DNA of 64,000 nt from an uncultured Pseudoteredinibacter sp. (GCF_947502065.1 NZ_CANMYE010000011.1:23027-87026); one strand, 5' to 3'; counted from the first letter of the stretch, positions 7,758-16,808 are shown. Notes: generated by a model not told the origin, from the sequence alone. Numbers and translations: made by a program.

Positions 7758-9253
7758 GGCTCAAGATCCATTGAAAAAGCCATAGGCACCCGATAACGAG
7801 CCAAGATATCGTCCAAGCTAGCTTCAGAGTTCTGCTTATTCAAAACAATTTGATAACCATCGCTATCTGCTAGGGTTAAATACTCTTGCTGATTGCCGCG
7901 CACCTGCTCAACAAAGCTGGCAAAGTCTTTAATTGGCTGACCATTGACTGATTCGATAATCCAGTTTTTCCAATCATGAAAACCAAGATTAACATCGGCA
8001 GGCAAAACTTTAAGGGCAACGACTAGTTCGGTTTTTTCAGGTGAGCGCCACTGACCGCGAGCACTTAAGAAATCGATAGGTGCCTTGCTGTGCCAGCTAC
8101 TGCCCCAGCGCTTAATCAAATTCATATTCAGCGGTACAAATACCACGCCACCGTAAATAAAGTAAGAAGGTTGCGCACCAAAGCGTTCAGCCAGCACTAA
8201 GCTATAGTTTCTTCTCGAAGGCGCGGCTTTCAATTTGACAGTTTGAGTTTTGCCATCGCGACTGATTTTAAGCTTGATGGTATCGCCAACATGGTGCTGA
8301 TCTAAAGCATACTTAAAATTGGTGCGCTGATTTTTACGAAACTCGATGGAGCGATCTTCTGCTACGTCATAACCATCAATAGCCAAAATCACATCGCCAG
8401 GAAATAACTTGCCTTCAGAGACACTGCCCTCAAATACTTTAACAATCAGAGCACCATTTTGCCCTTCTGTTAGCTTATGGGCGCCGCGCAGAGCCGGGCT
8501 TTCTAGGCTCTGAGTGCGCAAACCTAGATTTACAAAACCATTATGCTCCGAATCATCAGCATCTTTTAAAATATGACGAATCACTGATGGTGGCACGAAA
8601 TAGCCTAGATTTTCTGCACGGGCGCCAGTATTAGCCTGCATTACCACCCCCACAATTTTATCGCCAGCGATAACCGGGCCACCAGAGTTACCCGGGTTGA
8701 TGGCCGCATCGATTTGGCCGGCCAATAGATAACCGCCAGCGTGGGCATAAAACTGATGCTCAACACGTGATAAGACACCCTGGGTAATACTTAATGTATT
8801 ACCGCCAAAGGGATAACCAAAAACAGATACTGTTTCTAAAGGCTCAGGTAACTTGCCAACTTTTAATGGTGTAATGCCATCAAAAAAGCTTTCATCTTCC
8901 ACCTTAAGTATCGCCAAGTCAGCCGCATGAGATACAAAATCAACACGAGCCAAATATTTTTTTGGCTGGCCATTTTTTTGCACCTGAAGATAGCTGGCAT
9001 CGGCGATCACATGGGCGTTGGTTAAAATTCGCTTGCCCGCAATAACCGCACCAGAACCACTGCTTTGTTGAGAATTGAGTAGGCGCCAAGGCGTAAAATA
9101 ATCAGGGGGTGTTAAAGTGCTATAAATTTTTATAACCGCGTTTTTTACCTTTTGAGAATCTTTGCTAAGAGCAGCTTGCGCATTAGCGGCAAGGCCCAGC
9201 ACACAAAAAGAAACGATCACCATTAATACACGGCGAGAAAACATAAGTATCAT
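7739..9253 (-). CDS. Periplasmic trypsin-like serine protease with PDZ-like domain
   Basis: A 504-residue exported protease of the HtrA/S1C type. A signal peptide spans about residues 1-28. The catalytic triad is His81 (TNAHVI), Asp112 (HAADLAIL) and Ser190 (NPGNSGGP). A PDZ-like domain follows at about 255-340 (LFPGDVILAIDGYDV); the last 140 residues form a second PDZ-like segment containing WIIESVNGQPIKDF. Such two-domain proteins resemble plant Deg and bacterial Do-like proteases that handle damaged envelope proteins. Its position between hslR and hslO, two heat/oxidative-stress genes, supports a stress role. A second ATG at codon 4 (9244) is an equally possible start. Substrates are unknown. 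Confidence 0.88.
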   Translation of the reverse strand: MILMFSRRVLMVIVSFCVLGLAANAQAALSKDSQKVKNAVIKIYSTLTPPDYFTPWRLLNSQQSSGSGAVIAGKRILTNAHVIADASYLQVQKNGQPKKYLARVDFVSHAADLAILKVEDESFFDGITPLKVGKLPEPLETVSVFGYPFGGNTLSITQGVLSRVEHQFYAHAGGYLLAGQIDAAINPGNSGGPVIAGDKIVGVVMQANTGARAENLGYFVPPSVIRHILKDADDSEHNGFVNLGLRTQSLESPALRGAHKLTEGQNGALIVKVFEGSVSEGKLFPGDVILAIDGYDVAEDRSIEFRKNQRTNFKYALDQHHVGDTIKLKISRDGKTQTVKLKAAPSRRNYSLVLAERFGAQPSYFIYGGVVFVPLNMNLIKRWGSSWHSKAPIDFLSARGQWRSPEKTELVVALKVLPADVNLGFHDWKNWIIESVNGQPIKDFASFVEQVRGNQQEYLTLADSDGYQIVLNKQNSEASLDDILARYRVPMAFSMDLEPKTAEQ

Positions 9254-9287
9254 CCAATTTACCTATTTTAATAATTCGCTTGCTACC

Positions 9288-9674
9288 CTAAGAATAATCT
9301 TGTTCGCGAAAGCGATGAATTTGACGGCGTTGCTTTTTCGTTGGTCGGTTTTCGGGGCTAAGATCTATACCTCGCAGGGCTTTACGCTTAGCGGCTTCTG
9401 CTTCACGCTTTGCAATGCTCTCGGCGGTCTCTTGATATAACTGCTGAGCTACTGGCGCCGGCCCTCTTTTATCTGACAAGGCCAAAACCTCTACATCTTT
9501 TTCATCCCAGCCCTTACGAATCGTTAGAATTTGCCCAACTAGAATTTCTTTGCTGGCTTTAACCCGCTGCCCATCCGCGTGGATCTTGCCACCGTCGATC
9601 GCAGTTTTAGCTAAGCTTCGGGTTTTAAAAAATCGTGCCGCCCAAAGCCATTTATCTACTCGTACTTTTTCCAA
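9288..9674 (-). CDS. hslR: Hsp15-like S4-domain RNA-binding protein
   Basis: A 128-residue protein with an N-terminal S4 RNA-binding domain (VRVDKWLWAARFFKTRSLA, then GGKIHADGQRVKAS) and a basic C-terminal tail rich in Lys and Arg, exactly the architecture of Hsp15. Hsp15 binds 50S subunits that still carry a nascent chain with tRNA and helps recycle stalled ribosomes after heat shock. It starts eight bases after the yrfG stop, so the two are co-transcribed, as in Escherichia coli. Confidence 0.93.
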   Translation of the reverse strand: MEKVRVDKWLWAARFFKTRSLAKTAIDGGKIHADGQRVKASKEILVGQILTIRKGWDEKDVEVLALSDKRGPAPVAQQLYQETAESIAKREAEAAKRKALRGIDLSPENRPTKKQRRQIHRFREQDYS

Positions 9675-9682
9675 AATATCCT

Positions 9683-10360
9683 CTACAGCTTTGGCATAAT
9701 TTCATCGAAGTGATCGATAGCTGGATAGGCATCAATACGACGCTCTTGTTGGCTATCGGGCTGATGAATACACAGCAAGTGTTTTATGCCATAGGTCGCC
9801 GCCGACTCTAGGATACTCACAGTATCGTCAATAAATAGAGTGCGTTTGGGGTCAAATTGTTCCTGCTCTTGCAAACAATGCCAAAAGGCCTGCTGCTCTT
9901 TTGGCTGGCGATACTCATGGGATGAGATCACCACATCCAACCATTGATCAATGGCGGTAATATCCAATTTGAGCGATAAACTCTGTGGGTGCGCATTGGT
10001 AATCAACACCAGCTTTTTATTTAAAGCACGCAAACGCTGCAAAAATTCAATGGCATAAGGGCGCATGGCAATACGCTCTTGCACCTCTTCTTTTAGGGCG
10101 CGAATATCAAGATCTAGCGCCTCTGACCAATGCTCTAAGCAGTACCATTCCAGCTTGCCACGGTAGGTTTCAAACATACCGTGTAGCTTTTCTTGGGCGG
10201 CCTCCATAGTTACACCATGGGTGTCCACATAGCGTCGCGGCAAATGCTGCAGCCAGAAATAATTATCGAAATGCAGATCTAACAAGGTACCATCCATATC
10301 CAATAGCACGGTATCGATCTGCTCCCAGTCCACTTGGGCTTGGGGTGAATTAGACGTCAT
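9683..10360 (-). CDS. yrfG: HAD-family GMP/IMP nucleotidase
   Basis: A 225-residue HAD-superfamily phosphatase. Motif I is DMDGTLLDLHFDN with Asp21 as nucleophile and Asp23 as acid/base; motif II is LVLITNAHP; motif III is the lysine in RQPKEQQ; motif IV is TLFIDDT. The sequence HFDNYFWLQHLP after motif I is typical of the YrfG group, which dephosphorylates purine mononucleotides. Its neighbour hslR is conserved in many gammaproteobacteria. Cytoplasmic and soluble. Confidence 0.88.
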   Translation of the reverse strand: MTSNSPQAQVDWEQIDTVLLDMDGTLLDLHFDNYFWLQHLPRRYVDTHGVTMEAAQEKLHGMFETYRGKLEWYCLEHWSEALDLDIRALKEEVQERIAMRPYAIEFLQRLRALNKKLVLITNAHPQSLSLKLDITAIDQWLDVVISSHEYRQPKEQQAFWHCLQEQEQFDPKRTLFIDDTVSILESAATYGIKHLLCIHQPDSQQERRIDAYPAIDHFDEIMPKL

Positions 10361-10456
10361 AATTTGTTTTACTCAATATCACAGCGGCAAGGCGCCAGCA
10401 GGAATAAGAATCCCTGGGCGCAAGGCGGCTAAGATTAACACAAAATAAGGAAGGCC

Positions 10457-11320
10457 ATGAGCTCCCTCCCCCCCAGTTTGCAGCGAGCAGATCTAAATCA
10501 ACGACTAGTCGATATCGGCCTCGAAGCCGGCCAAGCGATTTTGGAAATTTACTACCAACAGGGCGAAATTGAGATAAACCACAAAGGTGATGATTCTCCT
10601 GTTACCCAAGCTGACCTAGCTGCCCATAAAGTAATTTGTGCCGCTTTGGCTGAATTTAGCCCCGAAATACCGGTTTTATCGGAAGAATCGTCCATGCCCA
10701 GCTTTACCGAGCGACAATCCTGGGAATATTACTGGCTAATTGACCCTTTGGACGGCACCAAGGAATTTATCAACAGAAATGACGAATTCACGGTTAATAT
10801 CGCCCTAATCTATGAAAATAAGCCTATTTTCGGCCTAGTTCACAGCCCAGTTTTAAAACTAAGCTATATCGGCAACCTGCTAGAAGATCGCAGCGAGGCC
10901 ATTAAATACAGCAACGATGGCAGCACAATTACCGAACAAACGACCATAAGCACTAAAGCGCAGGCCTTGCAGCAGGACTTAATTATCGTGGGTAGCCGCC
11001 GACACGGAGCCGCTGAAATTGATGCATTAATAGGCCAATTGGAAAACAGCTTTAGCCAATGCCATTTAGAACCCATGGGTAGCTCTTTAAAACTGTGCTT
11101 GATCGCCGAGGGCAAAGCCCAGTTATACCCGCGCCTAGCACCTACCTGCGAGTGGGATACAGCAGCGGCCCACGCTGTAGTTTCAGCAGCAGGCGGCAAG
11201 GTACTTAACCCAGAATTTAGCGATTTGCGCTACAACCATAAAGAATCCCTGTTGAACCCAAACTTTTATGTGGTTGGGGATCCAAGCTTGGATTGGGCCG
11301 AGTTATTAGATCCTAGTTAG
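10457..11320 (+). CDS. cysQ: 3'(2'),5'-bisphosphate nucleotidase
   Basis: A 287-residue member of the inositol monophosphatase superfamily. It hydrolyses 3'-phosphoadenosine 5'-phosphate, the by-product of sulfate assimilation, to AMP. Metal-binding signatures are present: DDSPVTQADLAAH near residues 45-57, VLSEESS at 73-79, LIDPLDGTKEFINRN at 94-108 with Asp96 and Asp99, and CEWDTAAAHAVV near the C-terminus. The CysQ subgroup is indicated by the TKEF motif. It is read divergently from yrfG. Confidence 0.93.
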   Translation: MSSLPPSLQRADLNQRLVDIGLEAGQAILEIYYQQGEIEINHKGDDSPVTQADLAAHKVICAALAEFSPEIPVLSEESSMPSFTERQSWEYYWLIDPLDGTKEFINRNDEFTVNIALIYENKPIFGLVHSPVLKLSYIGNLLEDRSEAIKYSNDGSTITEQTTISTKAQALQQDLIIVGSRRHGAAEIDALIGQLENSFSQCHLEPMGSSLKLCLIAEGKAQLYPRLAPTCEWDTAAAHAVVSAAGGKVLNPEFSDLRYNHKESLLNPNFYVVGDPSLDWAELLDPS

Positions 11321-11343
11321 CCTACAAGAATACCGCCGTAATT

Positions 11344-11360
11344 GAGCCTCATCGAGGCTC
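11344..11360 (+). terminator. Short hairpin after cysQ
   Basis: Perfect seven-base stem GAGCCTC / GAGGCTC with a three-base loop, 24 bases after the cysQ stop. No clear T-run follows, so it may be a weak terminator or an RNA stability element. Confidence 0.45.
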
Positions 11361-11406
11361 GTCCGTTAATTTACTACAAAACACACAAACCACAGCGAGT
11401 AGAAGC

Positions 11407-13293
11407 ATGAAACGCACCCCTATCGCCCTAGCCCTAACAGCCGCTATTGCCCTTAGCGCCTGCGGCAACAAAGAAGAAGCCAAAGCCCCATCATCCGCGC
11501 CTGCTGCCGCAACAGTAGAACAAGCAGCCGCTGAAGTCGCAGCCCCCAAAGGCCTAGGCAGCCAGCTGAATGAAGCCACTACGGCATTGTTTAAAGCTCG
11601 TCCACAGTTTGCGACACAAGTCGGTCTAGACGAAAAGACGGCTGGTGGTGCTTACTTAAGCCGCATGGAAGACTACTCTTTGGAATCTGAAAGTGCGCTT
11701 CGCTCTACCATGGCCGCTGCCGCCAAAGCCATTAGCGAATTGAATGTTGCCAATGAAGGCCTAAACCTAGACAACCAGCGTGTTGGTGCAAACCTTTTAA
11801 ACTACTTCGCTGGCGTTGAAGGCTTCGAGCAAGGTTATATTGATACTTGGATGGGCCACACTCCATTTATCGTTAATCAGATTAATGGCCCCTTAATTGA
11901 TGGCCCTGCCACTTTGCAAAACGCGCAGCAAATAAAAAGCAAAGAAGATGCTGAACTTTATTTGCAACGCCTAGTAGCCTTTGAAGCCTACATCGACAAC
12001 ATCAACAAAAAACTAATCAGCGATTCTGAAACTGATTGGGTAATGCCAAAAGCTTTGGTTAAAAGTACGCTAAATTTTGTAGACGGCTATAGCGCAATTC
12101 CTGCGGCTGAGCACACCTTGGTAACCAGCCTAAAGAGCAAGCTAGATAAAATTGAAGGCTTTGCTGATGAAGACAAACAGGCCGTACTTGCACAGGCCGC
12201 CGCCAATGTAGAAAAACACGTTTACCCAGGCTATCGCAAAGTTGCGGAAACTCTACGCAAATATGAAAGCAAAGCGCGTGATGCCTCAGGTATCTGGGCA
12301 CAACCAAATGGCGATAAATTTTATCTAGCGATGGTGCAGCGTTTAGGCGATACCAGCATGACTCCAGCCGAAGTACATGAAGTTGGCTTGGCGGAAGTCG
12401 CTCGCATTACCGCAGAGATGGATGAAATTTTAAAGGCGCAGGGTTATAGCGAAGGTTCTGTTGGTGAGCGCATGATTGGCCTAACCGATGAAGCGCGCTT
12501 CCTTTATGAAGATTCCGATGCAGGTCGCCAGGAATTATTGAACGACCTTAATGGCATGATCGAGCACATTAACAAACGCATGCCCGAGCAGTTTGCCACC
12601 AAGCCTCCTTATGAGGTAGAAGTTCGCCGCATTCCAGAAGCCGTTGAAGACGGTGAAGCTGGCGGCCGTTACACGGCACCAACTTTAGACGGCAGCGTTC
12701 CAGGAATTTACTGGATCAATTTACGCGACATGAAAGCGGTACCTAAGTTTGATCTTCGCACCCTAACTTATCATGAAGCCAACCCAGGCCATCACTGGCA
12801 GATTGCATTGAACTTGGCACAAGACAGCTTGCCGCTATTGCGCCGTGTTGCCGCCTACAATGCCTATTCTGAAGGTTGGGCTTTGTACTCCGAGCGTGTA
12901 GTTTGGGAAATGGGTGAATATAAAGATGATCCATTTGGTGATCTTGGTCGCTTAAAAGCAGAGATCTTCCGCGCCGTTCGTTTGGTAGTTGATACCGGCA
13001 TGCACTTTAAAAAGTGGAGCCGTGAAGAAGCTATCGAATATATGATGGCCAATACCGGCATGGGCGAAACCGAAACCACCGCAGAAATTGAGCGCTACAT
13101 GGCATGGCCAGGTCAGGCTCTTGGTTACAAGCTTGGTATGTTGAAGTTCCTAGAGTTACGTGAGATGGCTCAGGCAGAGTTAGGCGAGAAATTCGACATT
13201 AAAGAATTTCACGATGTAGCTTTGCTAAGTGGCGCAATGCCAATGCAGGTTGTTGAGATGAAAGTTAAAGATTGGGTCGCTTCTAAGAAGTAA
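11407..13293 (+). CDS. DUF885-family metallopeptidase-like lipoprotein
   Basis: A 628-residue protein exported as a lipoprotein: signal ALTAAIALSAC with Cys20 in a lipobox, then a low-complexity Ala/Glu linker. The body belongs to DUF885, helical proteins related to gluzincin peptidases. The metal-binding motif is visible as HEANPGHHW at residues 456-464, with a downstream glutamate in AYNAYSEGWALYSE. The family is annotated as X-Pro dipeptidyl-peptidase-like or carboxypeptidase-like, but substrates are poorly known. The final codons and stop lie inside a 52-base repeat that occurs again 545 bases downstream. Confidence 0.85.
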   Translation: MKRTPIALALTAAIALSACGNKEEAKAPSSAPAAATVEQAAAEVAAPKGLGSQLNEATTALFKARPQFATQVGLDEKTAGGAYLSRMEDYSLESESALRSTMAAAAKAISELNVANEGLNLDNQRVGANLLNYFAGVEGFEQGYIDTWMGHTPFIVNQINGPLIDGPATLQNAQQIKSKEDAELYLQRLVAFEAYIDNINKKLISDSETDWVMPKALVKSTLNFVDGYSAIPAAEHTLVTSLKSKLDKIEGFADEDKQAVLAQAAANVEKHVYPGYRKVAETLRKYESKARDASGIWAQPNGDKFYLAMVQRLGDTSMTPAEVHEVGLAEVARITAEMDEILKAQGYSEGSVGERMIGLTDEARFLYEDSDAGRQELLNDLNGMIEHINKRMPEQFATKPPYEVEVRRIPEAVEDGEAGGRYTAPTLDGSVPGIYWINLRDMKAVPKFDLRTLTYHEANPGHHWQIALNLAQDSLPLLRRVAAYNAYSEGWALYSERVVWEMGEYKDDPFGDLGRLKAEIFRAVRLVVDTGMHFKKWSREEAIEYMMANTGMGETETTAEIERYMAWPGQALGYKLGMLKFLELREMAQAELGEKFDIKEFHDVALLSGAMPMQVVEMKVKDWVASKK

Positions 13294-13339
13294 GCAGCTA
13301 AAGGTTGGAAAGGGGTCAGAACCTATGGGTTCTGACCCC
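13288..13339. repeat. 52-bp direct repeat, copy 1, with palindrome
   Basis: Begins with the last AAG codon and TAA stop of the DUF885 gene and ends with the 28-base palindrome GGGGTCAGAACC-TATG-GGTTCTGACCCC (13312-13339). It matches 13833-13884 at 51 of 52 positions in the same orientation. Confidence 0.9.
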
Positions 13340-13440
13340 AGGTGCCTGCACAATCTTGAATTAATTTGCCTCACTCTAGCGAAGCCCTTTCGCCCCCCTT
13401 AAAGCCAGTCGATTTTATTTATTATCTCGGCTCCGATATA

Positions 13441-13468
13441 GGGGTCAGAACCCACGGGTTCTGACCCC
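13441..13468. repeat. GGGGTCAGAACC palindrome
   Basis: 28-base perfect inverted repeat with central CACG, same family as the other palindromes of this window. It lies 48 bases upstream of the small membrane gene. Confidence 0.85.
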
Positions 13469-13516
13469 GCTTTCTTTTTGCTATTCTAGAAATGCTAGTC
13501 AAACAAGGACGGAGTC

Positions 13517-13816
13517 ATGGGTGAAAAATCATATTTAAAAGCCTATTTAGACCTTGGCGAAAACGGCAAGAAATCATATTATTTCTACCTGCTAAAGACC
13601 TGGGCTTGGCATTTTTTAATCTTCTTGGGCTTTGTGGTTTTAGTAAAAACTATAGAGTCTGGATTAGATTCGAACTTCCAAATAAACATAAGCTTAATAG
13701 CCGGCATATTTATAGGATCTGCCACACGGGCCAGCATAAGCGCTGAAAGACTGTGTCACCTACTGCCTTTTGTCGATAGAGAGGCGATAAAAGAAAAAGT
13801 TAAGCAAACTCCTTAA
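13517..13816 (+). CDS. Small membrane protein between repeats
   Basis: A 99-residue protein of unknown family. An N-terminal polar stretch is followed by a membrane helix at about 29-47 (AWHFLIFLGFVVLVKTI) and a second, weaker one at 58-72. The start at 13517 is supported by a GGACGGAG ribosome binding site seven bases upstream. It is enclosed by two near-identical 52-base direct repeats, with a third palindrome just upstream, and therefore looks like a segment inserted or duplicated after the DUF885 gene. I cannot name a function. Confidence 0.55.
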   Translation: MGEKSYLKAYLDLGENGKKSYYFYLLKTWAWHFLIFLGFVVLVKTIESGLDSNFQINISLIAGIFIGSATRASISAERLCHLLPFVDREAIKEKVKQTP

Positions 13817-13832
13817 CCCTGACTATTTTGAA

Positions 13833-13884
13833 AAGTAAGCGGCTAAAGGTTGGAAAGGGGTCAGAACCTATGGGTTCTGACCCC
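13833..13884. repeat. 52-bp direct repeat, copy 2, with palindrome
   Basis: Second copy of the repeat at 13288-13339 with one substitution. The palindrome is 13857-13884 and lies just before the convergent DUF3137 gene. Confidence 0.9.
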
Positions 13885-13898
13885 GGTTAGCATTCTGT

Positions 13899-14960
13899 TT
13901 ATATTGGCCAAACTTCGAGCGCTAGGGATTCAAATTCATTCATCATCTGAATTTCTTGCAGCAGCTCTGTTAACAATTTCTGCTGATCCAAAGGCTCATT
14001 GAGAGCGGGAGCCGACAGAAAGTTTTGCGGGCGGTGGAGTAGTAGCAAAGCGTAATTTTCGTAAAAACTAAATTCTGGTGCAGCTACATCAAGCTTATCT
14101 ATAAAATCGGCCAGCTTTGCTTGGAACGCTGTACTAATTGTACTTTCAAGATAAGTCTTATCTTCACAGTAAAAATCATACTTCTTTGCCAGCCTGGGCT
14201 CATCTAACTTATAGCCAAAAGATTTATCCATCGGCTTTTTCTGAAGCAAAGACAGAAGCTTACCCCAATTGGCTTGCATCACGATGCGTTTGGAAATCCT
14301 ATTTGGCATAGTTAAACGGCTAATGACGCCCTTAAACACTGGGCTTTCTTTAACGCCATTCTTGTCCCGACGGTATTCTTTGAATTCACACTCTACCAGC
14401 TCGCAATACACATCATCATGCCAACGATGCAAGTAATCCTCTTGGCGAGTTAAGCTATCGACATGATCTGGAATGATCCCACTCGACTTCAGCTCAGTAA
14501 CAGGGATATAGCCATTACGCATATATTCATAGTTTGGAAGGCGGGCTAAAAGCGCTGGTAAGAACTGCTGATCAAAATACTTTCTATAGGGCAAGCTTGC
14601 AGAAACCATCCAACAGCCGCCCAACACAAATGCTATAAACATCAAGCTTATAGCACCCAAACCGATAAAGGGAAGGCCTAGAAGAAGCAAAGGTAGCGCA
14701 ACAAGCAATATGCGCTTGCGCAGCACATACTGCTTACGACAGATCTCCCGCTGAGCTTTCAGCTCCTGCAATTCTTGTTGCGAGGCATCTAGCAGAGACT
14801 GAAGATCCGCCTGAGAGATATCGAAATGCAAACTGGGTCTTTTCTTACGGAATACCCCATGAACAATGACATCAGCAAGAACATCGATAAAACTATTTAA
14901 TCGCCAAGCGTGCTCGGCCTTAGATTTATTATCCTGATAGGGAGACTGCACCACATACAC
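13899..14960 (-). CDS. DUF3137-family membrane protein
   Basis: A 353-residue protein. Residues 60-80 are coiled-coil-like, followed by a hydrophobic double-spanning segment at about 83-122 (LLVALPLLLLGLPFIGLGAI and beyond). The C-terminal domain matches DUF3137: VFKGVISRLTMPN, LDEPRLAKKYDFYCED, STISTAFQAKLADFI and FYENYALLLL, which correspond to the conserved DP-x3-KxF-x-VY and sensor-like strands of that family. Function is unknown. It ends 14 bases right of a palindrome and is transcribed towards the small repeat-flanked gene. Confidence 0.7.
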   Translation of the reverse strand: MYVVQSPYQDNKSKAEHAWRLNSFIDVLADVIVHGVFRKKRPSLHFDISQADLQSLLDASQQELQELKAQREICRKQYVLRKRILLVALPLLLLGLPFIGLGAISLMFIAFVLGGCWMVSASLPYRKYFDQQFLPALLARLPNYEYMRNGYIPVTELKSSGIIPDHVDSLTRQEDYLHRWHDDVYCELVECEFKEYRRDKNGVKESPVFKGVISRLTMPNRISKRIVMQANWGKLLSLLQKKPMDKSFGYKLDEPRLAKKYDFYCEDKTYLESTISTAFQAKLADFIDKLDVAAPEFSFYENYALLLLHRPQNFLSAPALNEPLDQQKLLTELLQEIQMMNEFESLALEVWPI

Positions 14961-15038
14961 CTAACTCTATAGAAGGTGCAGACTCTATCAACTAATTTAC
15001 CGAAGTCAAAGAACTGTCACAAAAAGCTGTAAACAGCC

Positions 15039-15809
15039 TCATACACTTCCAGTTAGAAACTTCTTTTTGCAATAACTATGTAAGGCAATCAATAAAGCCA
15101 GCATTATGGCGGCCAACTTAATCCTCTCATCGCTGGGCAAATCGATTATCGGTGCCATCATTCCAATGTTTCCTACGCTATGAAAAGCAGCCATCATCAA
15201 CCAAGATTGGCTTTCAGAAACAAGATAAGCAAAAAGAACAGCAATAGCTAAAAGTAAAGCTAAGCCTTGCATTTGCTTAATTAACTCAAACTCACCTTGC
15301 AAAAACCAAAGATGCCATAGCCACCAAACAATTCCCGTAATCAATCCACGTAGAAATATAGGATTCGACGCTAACGCATCATGAACAAAACCACGCCAAC
15401 CAATTTCTTCACCAAGCGCATAAAATAAGAAACATAGGGCAACTATCGCCCCCATTAGATTCGCTTGAACACCTAGTTCATTGGGGTAACCCGCAAAGGC
15501 CAGGACCGCTACCGGAATCACAGCAGCCAAAATAGCTGCCCATTTAGGCCAGCAGCCAAATAGAGAACTAAGACCTCTAAGTTCTGGCCATAATCGCCAT
15601 GAGATAAAGGCGGCAATCGCTGGTCCACTCGCAACAAGTAAGACCACCAGTAAGAGTTTTTCAAGAAACGAAAAATCTGGGCCAATGAATTCACGCCCCC
15701 AAAAGGAAATACCCGTTGCGATAAGAAGATAACACAGCAGTCCCGCTGCCACTCTGGCCATAAACTTACTCTCTTGTCGAAAATCTGAACGGCTTAGTGT
15801 AGTGAGCAA
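15039..15809 (-). CDS. CPBP-family intramembrane protease
   Basis: A 256-residue integral membrane protein with about seven helices. The conserved motifs of the CPBP (Abi/CaaX-protease) family are present: GEEIGWRGFVH with the paired glutamates and arginine, WWLWHLWFLQG, and FHSVGNIG with the third histidine region. Family members process prenylated proteins in eukaryotes; in bacteria some act in bacteriocin self-immunity, others in envelope regulation. The start may be at an internal ATG (15761, before ARVAAGL), since the first 16 residues are polar. No bacteriocin gene is adjacent here. Confidence 0.85.
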   Translation of the reverse strand: MLTTLSRSDFRQESKFMARVAAGLLCYLLIATGISFWGREFIGPDFSFLEKLLLVVLLVASGPAIAAFISWRLWPELRGLSSLFGCWPKWAAILAAVIPVAVLAFAGYPNELGVQANLMGAIVALCFLFYALGEEIGWRGFVHDALASNPIFLRGLITGIVWWLWHLWFLQGEFELIKQMQGLALLLAIAVLFAYLVSESQSWLMMAAFHSVGNIGMMAPIIDLPSDERIKLAAIMLALLIALHSYCKKKFLTGSV

Positions 15810-15878
15810 AGCGTTAAATATCTACAAATAGAGTCACAAGTGAACAGAGGGAAATACTTTTGCGTAAGAATTAAAAAA

Positions 15879-15940
15879 GGTCAGATCCCCATATCAAAAC
15901 AGGAGGGCAAGCCCTCCTGTTTTGATATGGGGATCTGACC
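15879..15940 (-). terminator. Long perfect hairpin terminator (30-bp stem)
   Basis: Left arm 15879-15908 is the exact reverse complement of right arm 15911-15940 with only two bases between them. On the minus strand it follows the peroxiredoxin gene by 15 bases and is followed by six T, so it should be a very strong terminator. Its outer bases GGTCAGA/TCTGACC relate it to the other palindromes in the window. Confidence 0.85.
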
Positions 15941-15955
15941 CCGCAGCAATTGTGT

Positions 15956-16696
15956 TTAAGAGAAGAATTTAACCAAATCGTCATTGCCACCAATGTGCTT
16001 ACCACCGATAAACACTTGCGGTACGGTGTCACGACCGGTGATGGCACGCACCGCGACGGTACTGGCATCTTTACCTAGCACGATTTCTTCGTAGTTGTAG
16101 CCGCGCTCATTCAACAAAGCTTTAGCCGCTACACAATGCGGGCAGCCAGGCTTAGTGAAAACCGTACTGGATTCCGGCAACTGATAATCTGGGGACAAGT
16201 ACTGCAACATGGTGTCAGCATCAGAAACCTTAAACGGGTCGCCTGGCTCTTGGGGCTCGATAAATTGCTTTTCTACCACGCCGTCTTTAACCAGCATGCT
16301 GTAACGCCAAGAGCGATCACCAAAACCTAACTCTTGCTTGCCAACCAACATACCCATACCACGAGTAAAGTCACCGTTGCCATCTGGAATGACAGTAATA
16401 TTTTCGGCTTCCTGATCAGCCTTCCAAGCATTCATCACAAAGGTATCGTTTACCGACATACAAATGATGTCGTCCACACCCAGCTTATTAAATACTGCGG
16501 CCAACTCGTTGTAACGCGGCAAATGCGTAGATGAACAAGTCGGCGTGAAGGCGCCTGGCAAGCTGAACACAATTACTGTTTTACCCGCGAATAACTCATC
16601 GCTGTTGATTTGCTTCCAAGCATCACCTTCTCGCACAGGAAAGGTAACCGATGGAACACGTTGACCTTCATGGCTGTTCAATTGAACTTCACTCAT
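15956..16696 (-). CDS. Peroxiredoxin-5/glutaredoxin fusion
   Basis: A 246-residue hybrid enzyme that reduces hydrogen peroxide and organic peroxides with glutathione as electron donor. The N-terminal peroxiredoxin domain has the peroxidatic Cys54 in PGAFTPTCSSTHLP; the C-terminal glutaredoxin domain has the active site CPHC at 185-188, then TVPQVFIGGKHIGG. The start at 16696 is chosen because GAGGAT lies seven bases upstream and the protein then begins with the usual family N-terminus; a longer frame reaches 16747 but has no such support. The upstream region contains an inverted repeat resembling an OxyR half-site. Confidence 0.93.
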   Translation of the reverse strand: MSEVQLNSHEGQRVPSVTFPVREGDAWKQINSDELFAGKTVIVFSLPGAFTPTCSSTHLPRYNELAAVFNKLGVDDIICMSVNDTFVMNAWKADQEAENITVIPDGNGDFTRGMGMLVGKQELGFGDRSWRYSMLVKDGVVEKQFIEPQEPGDPFKVSDADTMLQYLSPDYQLPESSTVFTKPGCPHCVAAKALLNERGYNYEEIVLGKDASTVAVRAITGRDTVPQVFIGGKHIGGNDDLVKFFS

Positions 16697-16808
16697 AGCT
16701 TTATCCTCACAATTTAATACGGCTAGCACCCTGTTGATGCCCCTCAAAACTTGAAACCAGTATAGGACAACAGATATCGATAGATAAAATTAACAATAAA
16801 AATCATAC

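Noticed and set aside
15039..15809. The CPBP protease as an immunity gene of the peptide locus
   Set aside because: It is 24 kb away from the exporter and shares no operon or repeat border with it.
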